A stretch of DNA of 64,000 nucleotides from Gambelia wislizenii (GCA_030847615.1 JAUMIR010000003.1:283396265-283460264); one strand, 5' to 3'; counted from the stretch's first letter, positions 44,007 through 55,932 are shown. Notes: generated by a model not told the origin, from the sequence alone. Numbers and translations are program-made.

Positions 44007-44120
44007 CTAGGAAGGGCACGGGTCCAGTATACATGTAATGGCTCTCACCTCTTCAAGAATCCTGTCCACATTCTCAGACTGCACAAATTAGAAAGGTTAG
44101 CTCAGGTTATGTTGCTTCAT

Positions 44121-44781
44121 CTGTGAGGAAGCACTAACAGAATTCCCACTTCTGGACAGTTTGATATATTTTTACTAAAAAAAATTAAAATCAACCAACT
44201 TTCAAAGTTAAGTCGATTTTAAAAAAAAATCCAATCATGGACTTCATTCTGTTGCAAAATTTTAAGCATCAAAGTATAAAACATAAGAATGAAAAAGTGT
44301 GCCATCATTTAATAAGCAAAAGACTGGTCAGGTTTGGGAAATAAGGACTCAAGTTTCTTCAGCATGGATACAGTTTGTAACTTATACCCAAACCAATTTG
44401 AAAATTCTTCAGTAGAAAAGCACAAGCAGGCAATTTTTCTTTTTGCCTTATCTATTCCACAAGATCAACTTTCTCCTGTAATATGTAAATCTTGGCAGCA
44501 TGTCAGGATAAGCAGGCTAGCCCTAAGTGGAGTATCTTTAACCATGACACTGAGCGTAAATAGCAAGGAGGTACTTGCTAGATCAGGAGACTGACAAACA
44601 TGCTTGTCACTATGTGTTTGGCACCTGTGAGCTTAGCATGAACAAACAAACAATACCCATCTTGAAGCTCACTAATTACTAAATATTTGGACAACACCAA
44701 ATGATAAAAATCCTGACAAAAGTTTTGATCAGATTCTTTTCAAAGTAGTTATGAATGAACACATTTCATAATCAAACTTAC
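44121..44781. other. Intronic DNA with no recognised feature
   Basis: Left of ITSN1 exon 6. AT-rich, nothing recognised. Confidence 0.5.
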
Positions 44782-44903
44782 CTCTGGCTATCCTTTTGTT
44801 TTTCCAGCTCTGTTTTTCTCTCTTGCTCTTTCTGTTTTAGCCTGTCAGCTTCTATGTTTTTTTGCTTCTGCAGTTGCTGCTTGTTGTGAATCTCCCTTAG
44901 TTC
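44782..44903 (-). CDS. ITSN1: ITSN1 window exon 6: coiled coil continued
   Basis: This 122-bp exon has 40 codons plus two bases. The peptide begins [16 protein letters not shown] and ends ELEKQKDSQ, with AG of an arginine codon at the end. It is still coiled coil. The acceptor is TATTGCAG and the donor is CAGAG|GTAAGTTTG, close to the splice consensus. The next intron, 8.2 kb, carries the L2 LINE split by an L1-type insertion and two MITEs. Confidence 0.97.
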
Positions 44904-46834
44904 CTGCAATACAGGAGTGCCCTGTTACTATTTTATATGGGTCCCTGTTTTTTAGCATGAAGAATGAAACTTCATGGTTGGGAGAATCAAATTACGGTAT
45001 CTAACTTACAAAGAGTGTTAAACTTATTTGACTTCATTCAAAGACTACTTATATCAACCTTCTATAAATATTTCACGCCATTTTAGTTTCTCTTGTGTTT
45101 CATAAGGGTTCATATCTGGAAAAACCACTGTAGCCATCATTGCTGCCCCATTCATGATATGGGCTGGTAGTTAGGTGTGATGCTTTTGTTAGGCTCTCCA
45201 GCCTAACAAACTGCTCTTGTAAAACCTATCGACATAAAAGGAAAGCTGCTAAACTTGATATTAGCTCAGGTTTGCTTATGTTTCTATAACCCATTATGTG
45301 ATTTAATGTAATGGCACCTGTACTGACTGGCAACAAGCAAGTCAGTAATTCACCAGTATCTGCTAAATAAAGTTCTATTTTTTTCAGGGTTCATAGAACT
45401 GTTCTATACATCTATTTTGAATACATTTGAAGACCTGCTGAACTTAGTGCTATGGGGGCAGTCAATAATTTTTCTGACATAAGCTGCAGAAAAGATGGTA
45501 GCACTGGACTATTTCAAACTGAAGGAGAAGGATCCCATTTTTTAATCCTCTGCCACATAGGTGAAAACCCCTAGCAAAATAAAAGTAGCACAACAGTGAG
45601 AAAGATTTTGGCGCAGCTTTTTTCTGTTCTACTAGCTTTACATGTATTGGGAATATTTTACAAAGGAGAGAGTTTAATCTTCCATTTGCAATTGTGAAGT
45701 AGCAGACTAACATTTCCACTCTATCATATCAGAATTCTGCCTTATTTACACAGTATTCTGGTGTATGTGAAAATCAGACTAAAGTCAGAGGTTATCAGCC
45801 AGGTCCTATAACACTTGTACTTTGAAGCGAGTAGCATCACTTATCTGAGGTGGGTAACTGCACAGGGGCCAGGGGGCAAACTTCTGGTTGGCTTAGTGCT
45901 TGAAGGACACACTATGTTTTAATTAAATAATCACACAGTAACATTAAAGAAATACTAAATACTGGAACTGTGCCTCTCTTAGTCCCTTTTTAAAACTTTC
46001 CCAACATTTCAGTATATAATTTTAGGTCATTAATAACTCAACCTACTACCCTACAGACTATTGCAATACCAGGAGCCTATCTCTTAGTAAACAAGATTAG
46101 GATAAGACTGTATGAATTCTCTTCCCACCTCTCTTTTTGGAGACAATGTCCTTTTGGGTGCCTGCAAAGCAGAGAAAGTGTTGTCACAAGTGGATGGAGC
46201 CTGTGAAGCTGCTTCACCTTCCTTGCACTTGGAAGACTGGGGGTGGGGACTGGTCGCTCATTATCAGTGCCAGTCAGTATTTCACTTTACTTGCTTGCTT
46301 TCTCCTGCCTTTGAAGTAATGAGCAAGGCAGTGATGCTGTGATCCCCTTGCATTTGTAGGGAAGGTGAAGCAGCTGTGTAACTGCCATCTGCTGAGGATA
46401 AAGGCCTTCACAAGAGGATCTGCTTTTGGACAGAGATGAGACCCCTGAGAAGTAAAGAAGCTGAGGAGGCACTGCGGTGGAGATAATGTAGCAATTCTGC
46501 ATTCCCTACAGATGAAATGGGGAGGGGAGTGCTTCAGGAGAGCTACTAACTCACTGCTAACTTGTTTGTCTGGGAAAAGAAAGCTTGGTGAAAAAAGATG
46601 ACAAGGCAGGCAAAACCACAGTGGCACAAATGCTAAGTGAGAAACTGCCTTCATCTTATGCTAACAGAAAAGACAAATTGGCAGCACTTTCCTTTCTCCT
46701 CTGCTTCACGATCACACATTCTCCAAAAGTTTATTCACTTACGGCTGTTATCTTCTTTTATCTTCACTTAGTCTTTGTGGTCTGCCGTTTAATTTTGGTC
46801 GTGGACTGTGCAGCCAATTTCTGCTGGCGCTTTC
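44904..46834. other. Intronic DNA with no recognised feature
   Basis: Right of ITSN1 exon 6. Short open frames only; no repeat I can name. Confidence 0.45.
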
Positions 46835-47500
46835 TCCCAATTTATCTTTTTCAGAGCGTAGTATTTGTACTGTCTATTCTCCTTTATGGATCTGAAACAT
46901 GGGTCACCTATCGCCACCACCTACGACTCCTCAAACGCTTTCATCAGCGCTGTATACGCACAATTCTAAATATACACTGGACTGACTATGTGACAAATGT
47001 TGCTGTCCTTGAGCAAGCAGGGATCACCAGCATTGAGGCCATGATATTGAGAACACAGCTGCGCTGGGCAGGGCATGTTTCTAGGATGGAGGACCATCGC
47101 CTCCCAAAAATAGTACGTACTCTACAGTGAACTCGCCACGGGTCAGCGTAAGAGGGGCGCTCTAAAAAAGCAATACAAAGACTCCCTGAAACAACATCTC
47201 AGGCTCGGCCAAATTGATCACCAACAATGGTCTGCCCTGGCCTCACATTGGGAGGCGTGGAGATGCACTATCCACAATGCTGCAGCCTTATTTGAGAACT
47301 CATGCCGAACAAGTCTTGAAGAGAAACGACTACGCAGAAAGAATCACAACCCGGACACATCACCCAAGGAGACTTTCTGCTGTGCTTTCTGCAACCAGAC
47401 TTGTTTATCTCGGATTGGCCTTTTTAGTCATCAGCGCGCTTGCAGAAAGTGCGGGATGAGTCCTTCCTGAATCTTTGCGAAGAAAAGCCAGAGAGAGATT
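46835..47500 (+). pseudogene. LINE 3' fragment, RT C-terminus with a C2H2 finger
   Basis: Translation gives LSILLYGSETWVTYRHHLRL, LEQAGITSIEAMILRTQLRW and AGHVSRMEDHRLPKIV. After frame breaks come RGALKKQYKDSLKQHLRLGQ and a terminal finger CCAFCNQTCLSRIGLFSHQR. This is the RT connection and C-terminal zinc finger of a non-LTR retrotransposon. The clade is uncertain and differs from the CR1, L2 and L1 copies here. Confidence 0.8.
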
Positions 47501-48084
47501 ATCTGCTGAGAGGAGAGTATTTACTAATTATTGCTCTCCAACATAGTGTACTTTTTCATGATGTGCTGAAGGTCAGTGTTCAAAATGAAGGGATAGGTGA
47601 ATTTAAAAACATTTAAATTAGGGTCTATCAGGAGATACAGTGGTTCTAGAACAAGGATCTGAAAGCAGTGGCCAAGGTGAGTAATAAGGTCGCAGCACCT
47701 GGCTTGTGGAATTCCTTTATCAAGGTAGCCTGCCTGGACTGCTTGCCAATGTCTTTTCTATTTTGTCAGCTCTGTTTTACAAAAACTATGGGTTTAGACA
47801 TCTAAATTATCATGCTACAGTAATAGTTTTAATTTTTATATAGACACTGGCTATTGTTTATGTTTTTAGTATGTTATTTATGTGCTACACACTGCCTGAG
47901 GGTGTATAAGCTGAGAATAAAAAAAAAAAAACCACAGATGGAAGCACTGACAAGCATTGGGAGAGAAAAGGTAACTTTGTTAGCTTAGTCTTTGGCTTGC
48001 TTACCTTTGCCTTTTATAAAGGAAAGAAAGTATTACTCAAATTATTTACTCCATTTTCCCCCAAAGGCCTCCAAATAGGTTTGC
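47501..48084. other. Intronic DNA with no recognised feature
   Basis: AT-rich, with a poly-A run near 47920. Nothing recognised. Confidence 0.45.
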
Positions 48085-48158
48085 AATAAAAACATAAGAA
48101 CTTAATGTGAACCATACTAAATCCAATAGCCTATCTAGTCCAACTTTCCTGTTATATA

Positions 48159-49325
48159 CAGTCATCCCTTCACTTTCGCGGGGACTGGGGCGCAAGACCC
48201 CTGTGAAAGTGAGAAAAATGCAAATAAAAATAGGCCTTGCACGCCTCCTCCACCACAACCCCCACCTTCGCTCACCCCATCACTGCCACCATGCAGGTGC
48301 CGCTGCCACCACCCCTGTCATGCCCCTGCTGCCACCACGCGGCTTTCCTGGGGCTTGGCTTCCCCCCAACACACAGAATTAAGTCTGAGAAAAGTGGCAA
48401 CTTTGGCGGCTTTGCCCAAACACGCCACTTTCCTGGGGCTTATCTCCCCCCCGCCACAGAAGAAAAGTGGCAACTTCGGCGGCTTTGCCCCAAATGTGCC
48501 ACTTTCCTGGAGTTTGTCTTCCCCACACACGCATGGAATTTAGCCCAAGAAAAGCAGCGATTTCAGCGGCTTTGCACCAAGCGCGCCACTTAACTGGGGC
48601 TTGCCTCCCCCCCCCCAGAATTAAGCCCAAGAAAGGCGGCAATTTTGGCAGCTTTGCCCCAAATGCGCCACTTTCCTGGGGCTTGTCTTCCCCCACACAC
48701 AGAGAATTAAGCCTGAGAAAAGCAGCGGTTTTGGTGGCTTTGCCCCAAATGTGCCACTTTCCTTGGGCTTGGTTTCCCACCCCATGGAACGCGGCCAATA
48801 CTCCCAAGGCCTCCACTGCCGCCACCATCACCATGCCCCCGCTGCCAAGGACTTCGAGGCTTTGCGGCATTCCTCAGGCTTGACTCCCCGCCAACAAACT
48901 CTGAGGGACACCCATGTTCAATGGCTTTGTGGGCGTTCCTCGGAAAGAGGGCGAAGAAGCAAAGTGTTGTCTCCTTCCATTTCACCCCCCTCCCCCGATC
49001 GCTGCTGCCATGACCCTGCAGCTGCCGCCACTACCACCATACCTCCGGGGCTTCCGCCACTGCCATTCCGCCACCAAGCACTTGGAGGCTTGGCTTTGTG
49101 GCTTGGCTTTGCAGCTCAGCAGCTTTGCAGGGAATGCAGCGAGGGTTTGCTCTGCCTTTGGCTGCCCTCCCCGCAGGGAACAAACACCAAGCAAACCCAC
49201 GGTGCTTGCAGCAAACCTGCATGTTACCTGTGGTGGGGGAACCGAAGGACAAGCAACTCTCCAGCAGCTTTCCACGAATACACAAAATCATGAAAGTCAA
49301 AGCTGCAAAAGTGAAGGGGCAACTG
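48159..49325. mobile_element. MITE-d: TA-flanked Tigger-like MITE with 82-86-bp tandem body
   Basis: The ends are cagtcatcccttcactttcg and, inverted, gcaaaagtgaaggggcaactg. TA is at 48157-48158, with TTA just after 49325. 1167 bp, GC rich, no transposase. The body includes a tandem array (separate entry). Confidence 0.82.
48377..48790. repeat. Tandem array in MITE-d, about 82-86-bp units
   Basis: About five units, each with aattaagcc.gagaaaagc, then ggctttgccccaaatg and cgccactttcctggggctt. Unit starts fall near 48377, 48455, 48537, 48619 and 48705. Confidence 0.82.
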
Positions 49326-49500
49326 TTATTGCCAATCCAATGCTTATGAAAAGTCCCTAAGTTCAGGATACACGTGTAATAACAACTTTTCACCTGTGTT
49401 CTGCAGTAACTGGTATTCAAAAGACACAATGCCTCAGATACGGGAGACCATTTACAGGCTTCATGACTAGTAGCCATAAACAGCCTTACTCTACATGAAT

Positions 49501-50220
49501 TTGTTTTTAATTACTTTCAATGGGAATTAAGCATGCAGGCTGGGAACCAATGCTGATCCTTGTAAAAGCCATAGTTTAGCTGCACTTTGCTGAATCTCTC
49601 ATTGTTCTGCTTCATTGGATAACTGGGTTGTAGCCTTATGAGACTGAGAAATCTTATTCCTATCCACTTTCCTCACAGCATGCATTCTTCATAGCATCCA
49701 CAATGTCTCCACTTACTTGTCTTTACTCTAAGCTAAAAATCCCCAAATATTGTACTACGGGAAAGTTGTATCAGAAGGGGGTTGATTCAACCTTTTCCTT
49801 CAGGTTTTTGATCATTTTGAATTTTTCTGCTCTTTTTCCAGTTCTACAATATGCTTTCTAAAGAATCAACATAGAAACAAAAATATCCAAAATGATAAGT
49901 AAACATAAAGTGCCACAATACAGAAGATTAAAAGTAGCAGTAGTATAAATCACTCAGGATCAGAACAAATTTGGTGGATTTTTTAAAAATGGGCACACTG
50001 CTGATCAAGGTCCAGACAAAGATGGCACTGTACTTTCAAGAGCCCTAAGTAAAGATGGAATCACTAAAACCTTAGGACAAATATAGGCTATGTTCTTAAG
50101 TAGCAAAGAGAGATATTCATTAACTTTGTTGAATTATTCAATCTCCTCTATCTCAACTGTATGTTTCATTAACAGCCAGTTTACAGTTAGGGTAATCTCA
50201 AACTGGCTCTTATTTAACTA
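49501..50220. other. Intronic DNA with no recognised feature
   Basis: Nothing recognised between MITE-d and MITE-e. Confidence 0.45.
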
Positions 50221-50886
50221 CCGTATATTCCGGTGTATAAGATTACTTTTTCAGCCTGAAAAATCAGCTGAAAAGTCAGGGGCTGTCTTATATGCTGGAT
50301 ACACCCAGCCTCCTCGTGGGTTCGGGAATCGCGGGAGAAGGGTGAATCCTTCCCCAGCCAGCTGGCCATCCCGCGTGATTCCCCTACTCACGAGGAGGCT
50401 GCCCAGCCTCCTTGTGGGTTGGGGAATCGCGGAAGGAGGGTGAAGTCCTCCCCAGCCGGCAGGCCATCCTCTGCGATTCCCCTACTCATGAGGAGGCTGG
50501 GCAGCCTCCTCATGGGTTGGGGAATTGCAGGAAGAGGGTGAACCCCTCCCCAGCCGGCTGGCCATCCCACGTGATTCCCCAACTCGCGAGGATGCTGGCC
50601 AGCCTCCTCGTGGGTTGGGGAATCCCGGGAGGCGGCTGAGCCTCTTCCCAGCCAGGCAGCCATCCCCCGCAATTCCTCAGCCAGCTTCTGAAAGGCTTCA
50701 GGAAGGGTGGCTGGCTGGAGGGGAGGAAGCTTTCCAGCCACCATCCGCCCTTCATGAAGCCATGAAGGGGAGCCCTATCGTAATGGGGGGTCGTCTTATA
50801 CAGTGAGCATACCCTAAAGTCTATATTTTTACTTATAAATTGGGGGGTCTTATATGCCCAGTCGTCTTATACGCCGGAATATACTG
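50221..50886. mobile_element. MITE-e: TA-flanked MITE with an exact 98-bp tandem array
   Basis: The ends are ccgtatattccggtgtataa and, inverted, ttatacgccggaatatactg, flanked by TA (50219-50220, 50887-50888). The TIR differs from MITEs a to d. The 666-bp body is GC rich with no coding capacity that I believe. Confidence 0.85.
50309..50700. repeat. Four 98-bp units inside MITE-e
   Basis: Units start cctcct(c/t)(g/a)tgggtt at 50309, 50407, 50505 and 50603, each exactly 98 bp apart. Each unit is itself a foldback: its left part with ggggaatcgcgg pairs with its right part containing gattcccctactca.gaggagg. Confidence 0.9.
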
Positions 50887-51179
50887 TAATTGATTAGCAG
50901 TTTATGTTCGGAGCATTAGAACTAATTAATAAAATTGGTTATAAGAACATCAGAGCCATGCTGTTTACTCAAAGCTTTACACCTGAGACAAACCATTTCA
51001 GAGCACTGATCATTACATTAGTCATATTCATCTGCGGCAATTAAGTTCTGACTGTGCCAATATTCTCATAACAGAAAATTCCTGGCAATGAAATCAGCTT
51101 GGAGATATTCAAACTAAAGCCTACTAAATCCCCAAGAGCCAAAAGACTCACTGGAGACTTCTATAAGAAATATAAAGAA

Positions 51180-51560
51180 TATTAGTTTATTTTTACTAGT
51201 GCTTTCCATCAGTTTACATGAAACAGATATTATGCTAACCAGCCTATGGATTTGCCATATCCTTCCCAGGACCTTTTTTAAAAAAGAAACTAATTACACT
51301 ACTAGATGATGATCTCATGGAGACGTAACATATTTTACTCAAAAGATCAGCAACTTCACATTTGAGTTCTTAAAGAATAACTGAATAACACCTGGACTTG
51401 ATGAGTTTATTATTTTGTCAATAAGATCTAAAATTTCCTACTTCCTCACCACAGTTTGCCCTGATCTAAAGTCTTCCTCTGGAAATAACAGTTCAAGGAC
51501 TAGTATTTTCCGTAAATCATCACCAGTTAAGGGTCCTTGCCAGTTTTCAGCTTATAATTT
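51180..51560 (-). pseudogene. Very degraded LINE reverse-transcriptase fragment
   Basis: The minus strand gives DLIDKIINSSSPG, then, shifted, LKELKCEVADLLSKICYV and a FFKKG piece. The order fits the RT start region of CR1-like LINEs (a K-SPGPD-type motif, then LKEL...LL.KI, then IFKKG). Short and with many shifts. Confidence 0.4.
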
Positions 51561-51628
51561 TTAAAAAATATATATGGTTGGTCTTTATCCTTTATATGCT
51601 CCTCAAAATCCTTTTTTTCTCATCTCTA

Positions 51629-51688
51629 ATTGTTGCGCATCATCTGGATTGTGGAATGGTGAATGAAATCCTTGAAAGCCGTGAGAGC
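51629..51688 (-). repeat. 60-bp orphan DIRS RNase H fragment
   Basis: The sequence catcatctggattgtggaat, then ggtga.tgaaatcc and gaaagcc.tgagagc, matches 58553-58612 of DIRS-B with few differences. No DIRS sequence is seen on either side. Confidence 0.75.
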
Positions 51689-54594
51689 TACTTGCATGTC
51701 TTCAGCACAGATTTATGTCCCTTTTTGTTCACTGCCCTCTAACATCTTTCCTCACACTGCTTGCTAATCAAATTAGTTACCATTTTGACTTTGTATTACC
51801 TCTCCTTATCTAATGTACCAGTTCTAGCTGAGCTCACATTGTGGTGGTACTGAGAAACTCTCAAACCACTTTCCAATCCCAGATCTTAGCTGGAGTTCCT
51901 GAGCATTTTTTCTCTTACATATATAATATCTGATGTGTTTCCAGTCAGTTCAACCACACTCATTTATGTTGCACTAGGTCCTGGGTGATATCACTTAGGA
52001 TTAAGTCCAGTGTTACCTCCCCTCTGGGTAGTTCCATGGCTAGCTGCTCCATGGGACAGTCATTTAGCGTATGTAGGAATTTTATCTTTGTTATGTGCAG
52101 AACACATTTATGCAGTCAACATAAGGGTAGTCAGTCACCCAATATTATAACTCTGTTCTTGAATGTCCCTCTAAATTCCTTCTCCATCTGGGACCAAGAG
52201 AATGACAGCATGTCCCCAGGATTAACAAATGTTGAAGGCTTGTATTGTCATCTACACAAACTCTACAGGAAGCCGGTCTCAAAGTGTTCTTACTTGTTTA
52301 ACAACATGCCCTTTCTGAATAACAGAGCACCATCAGGGAAAATACATCCTTCCTGGTAGTTCCTACAGAATTTTTATCTAGAGATGGCAGTATCTCACTA
52401 CTTTCCTCTAGTTCACCAGGTTTGTGTCATAATCATTATAAAATGTTTTCCCTTAAGACCAAGCTCTCCATCTCAAATTTTGGTTTGGAGGTCCCATACA
52501 TGTCATCCCTCTCTAGATGTCCCTGCCACATGCATTTCCACTTAGGAAAATGCTTAGGTCTCTCTGAATGGCTATAATGTTTTGTGGTATGCCAATGGAC
52601 CTGTTTCCACCCTGCCCCCACCTGGATAATTAGAAAAATCTACTTTCATTCCAAGGCAACTATCAGTTTTCCTCCAGTTTAGGTCCAAAACTTCTCTAAG
52701 CTTTTTATGGCAAGCACAGCCCCTTTTGTACAGGCCTAGCTTGTCCCAAAACATTGCTCACAGCCTAACATATCTAAACCCGTCTTCTCTGTACCACTGT
52801 CTCATCTACATGTTCAGACTTGTCAATTTCACCTACATGTGGAACATGTAGCTAGCCATACATGTGGAACAAGTAGCATTGCAGATAAATATTTATATTT
52901 GGGTCATAAAACATCACATCAAAAGTAAAGTTTTATTCTTTGCAGCATCAATAGTGATAAGAAATGGCACAATGACAGAAAACACAGCTTTGGCAATTTG
53001 GCAAAAAAAAAGAAAATGAATAGCCCTGAATGACATCTCAGGTGGAAATTGTGTGGCCTCTAGAGCTCCCCAAATCTCTTTAAATCTCCTATTCTTTAAA
53101 ACAAAAATTCTAGAAAACTGAGGGAAAATGTCCCTGGAAGTCTCGAGAGGGCATAATCCTCAGTTATAAATCAAAGTTGTCCATTTTAGTTTCCTCTACC
53201 ACCGCTTTCCAGAAACTTGGAGAGAATTTCTAGTGACTTTTCAGTTTTGTCAAAGAACCACAGAGGTCCAGGAAAGGAACAAAAGTGAATAGATGTGGAT
53301 CCCTCTGTGGGTGTTATGTCTACTCTGAATCTACAGATTTTGGCCACTTGAAGTAGGGGGGGGGGAGGATTCCCCAATCTAAGGGACATGACACAATTAC
53401 GCGGCTGCAGTTATGCTTTTAACATACCTTTCAGTTGGATTCAGAACTTTTATTTTAAAAAGGATGGCAGAAAAGAGTGAGTGTTTGCTAGGTTTGGCAT
53501 TCAAAAGGTTCAGACAATGCTCCTTGAAACCCCAGATGTACACTGAAGTTTTTTCAGTAGTCTGGAGGCAGGGAAGGATTTATTTTTCACAGTGTCCTAT
53601 CAGGTCATAGAATAATCAACCTGATTTCATTTTCACCCTTCACTCCTTTTTTTAGTACCAATAATGTTTATAACATGTTAGATAAGAAGCTGTTAAGCCT
53701 AAGGTGGGTCACTTTGAGAAGTCCAGGGTTGCATTTCCACAGAGGGCCTTGAAGAGTTGCACATACCCTGAGTCTTTCCTCCTGCTCCACTTGTCTTTTG
53801 CCAAAATGGCAAACAGCATTCTTGGGGGCAAGACATTTTTGCCCAATTTTCAAAGGTGGAGGCCTTTTTTGTGGCAGTGAGAGTCTCATTTCAAAACTGG
53901 AAGTAGGGTATAGTCCCTAGAGCAGGGATGGGCCACTGCAGCAGATCCAGGGATCATTTTTCTGCTTTCTGGGGGTGGCATGGACATTTAAAAATGACAA
54001 AAAAAACCTAACAAAAATGCAGGCGACTGGAAGTCTTTCCTGGTTTTAATAAAAAGGTGTTCCTTTTATGTTCAACAGTGCAGGGGTCCTGTAACCTATT
54101 TAAAAGATAAATGGCCATTCCTGGAAACTGTCACATGAGGCAATTCACCTTTTTTGTGGGAACACAAAAAAGGCAATCTGAGGAACCTGGTGGAGTGAAG
54201 GACCAAAGTAACAGTCTTGAGGAGCCTGACGGCCACACTTTGCCCACCTCTGCCCAGGAGGGCAAAAAATACTTTGGTGTGTTTGAAGGCCATAGTGGTT
54301 CATCCCCTTGGTACCAAATATTTGTTCGTAAAACAACATTGCAAGGTCAAATGAAGTATTTTCACAATTTCAGCACCTATGATGAACTTGAAAAATTTTG
54401 CTTTCTTGATAAAACAAAACTCATGTTTCACTTGCACTAATTAAACTCCATCAACGTCCATTTTACTTATTTAATACATTTCTAAAATCTTTCAGGGCAA
54501 GCCCACATAGCAGCTGGCTCCTTCTGCTTTGTAGATGTGGGCTCCCTAGATTTCAAAGTGGGCTCACAAACTGACAAAGCTGAGACATAATTAC
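51689..54594. other. Intronic DNA with no recognised feature
   Basis: A long part of the exon 5-6 intron. The tract 51980-52760 looks like an old repeat but I cannot assign it. A dispersed repeat may start near 53925 (gagcagggatgggccactg). Confidence 0.4.
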
Positions 54595-54734
54595 CTTTAG
54601 TTGATTATTGAATATGTCGATCTCTTGAAGTTTTGATCTGGTTTCTTTTTCTACTTCATCGAGTTGGTCACGGAGCTGCTGACGTGCTAATTCCTTTGCT
54701 TCTAAGGCTCTTTTGACAGTGAGAAGTGAATCTC
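54595..54734 (-). CDS. ITSN1: ITSN1 window exon 5: coiled coil continued
   Basis: This 140-bp exon has two bases finishing an arginine codon, then 46 codons ending in phase 0. The peptide includes [20 protein letters not shown] and ends with IDIFNNQLK. It is a strong coiled coil of alternating acidic and basic residues. The acceptor is AACAACAG and the donor is AAG|GTAATT. A 9.7-kb intron follows, holding MITEs, a LINE fragment and long stretches with no recognised feature. Confidence 0.97.
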
Positions 54735-54854
54735 CTGTTGTTAAAAACATTGAAAATGGAAATACTTTTCAGCAACTTGTTGTGATTCTTGAACCAACTA
54801 AAAAGTTGTGATATATATGTTTACAACACACAATATATTTTTCAATATACTTAC

Positions 54855-54942
54855 TGTGTAAGCTGTTTTGCTGAACCTGCTTTAGCTGATCATTGAGTAA
54901 CTGCTTTTCTGGAATTAATCTTCCAAGCATCTGCTGAGACTC
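54855..54942 (-). CDS. ITSN1: ITSN1 window exon 4: coiled coil continued
   Basis: This 88-bp exon has 29 codons plus one base. The peptide runs from [16 protein letters not shown] to VQQNSLH and continues the coiled coil. The acceptor is TTTCATTTAG and the donor is CACA|GTAAGT. The last base pairs with GA of the next exon to make an arginine codon, so the join reads NSLH-R-DSL, as expected for intersectin-1. The following intron is only 120 bp, the shortest in the window. Confidence 0.97.
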
Positions 54943-55932
54943 CTAAATGAAATAAAACAGGAAAGATTAAAAACTTCACGTAGAACTAAAAGCCTCAGAC
55001 TACAGCTGAGCTGAGATTTCTAAGAAGAAATCCCACACCCACCCACCCATACTCAGAAAAGAAAGCCACTTTACAGAGAATTTTCTCTGAACACTCCCCA
55101 AAACATGTTATTTGTATTCCACCCAATAATACAGGTTAAGACAGGTAGTTTCCCCTTTACTATAGCACTTGCTTTCAAGGCAGGCCTGCCAAAGTTGCTT
55201 TTCATGTTTTCATTGTCACAGGTCTACAACAGGAGTGGGCAGTTTGGAAGGGTTCAGGATCCCAACTTCTGTCCCAGAACCCAACACAAATCAAACTATC
55301 TCTGAAAATAGGCACAAATGAAGGCAAATCAAAGCTGGAAGTAACCCAAAGTCCATTTTCATGTGTGAGGTTTTTTTGGGTGGTGTGTGTATTTTAGCTT
55401 TGGAAAACAACATTTTTTGGCAAAAAGATCTGCAAGAGATCATCAGCTGGGGAGCGGGGTGAAGGATGCAAAAATAGACTTTAAGTGTGCTGTACTTTGT
55501 CTACTCCTGGTCTAGAAAAATAGGCCAAATTCCTGTTTAAGAAACAGAAGTGAGTGTTCCTAATGTTAGGATTCTTACATTAAGAAATTTTTAAAGAGAA
55601 CAGCATGTAGTTATTGTGTAACATGTTCCATACTATTAACCTTGACTATCTCATGTAACCCTAATCTCTTTTTGTGACACCTAAAGTCCCACCTGGAGCA
55701 CCTTAAAGCACGTAGCCCTCTCCCCATATAATTTTTTTTTCTGGCTAAAAAATAACCCATAAAACATTCCAGAACACTACTTTGTGTAATGTTATAGACT
55801 AATAATTCTGTTATACTAATATTCTGACAATTACTATTTTTAATGCTTATGTATTATACTTTATGGTTCTTCAGTATTAGAACAGGAAGGATGTACAGTA
55901 ATTGCAAAATAATGCAGAGACTGTATACTCAC
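54943..55932. other. Short intron between exons 3 and 4, no recognised feature
   Basis: About 990 bp. A tract near 55220-55520 resembles an old hAT-like repeat (acaggagtgggcagtttgga). Otherwise nothing. Confidence 0.4.

Larger units (their letters stand above)
39380..44120 (-). mobile_element. L2-type LINE, degraded, split by an L1-type insertion
   Basis: Minus-strand reverse-transcriptase remnants run from EEVRAITCILDPCPS (about 44030-44075) across the L1 insertion to VVVRLLLNRTLPELDY, CLDRFQSGFKPGYGDSL, LVDELCLELDKGV and LGVLLDSALGLETQI, and then MMTHALIASPLIYCNALACG. They are followed by a 3' region and the tail gatatgaataaatgaatgaa near 39385-39400. Many stops and frameshifts show it is an old copy. 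It is in the same orientation as ITSN1. Confidence 0.85.
48085..49500 (+). mobile_element. Old SINE/LINE-like repeat split by MITE-d
   Basis: The left half (48085-48158, with agcctatctagtccaactt) and the right half (49326-49500, with gtaactggtattcaaaagac and catgactagtagccataaac) match parts of one common reptile repeat known to me. They are separated exactly by MITE-d, so the MITE inserted into it. Confidence 0.65.

Noticed and set aside
46585..47130. 181-residue plus-strand frame as a host gene
   Set aside because: The first half has no homology and the second half is LINE RT sequence; the methionine is incidental.
48237..49293. Several open frames of 118-180 residues
   Set aside because: Translations of the MITE-d tandem units in several frames; by-products of base composition.
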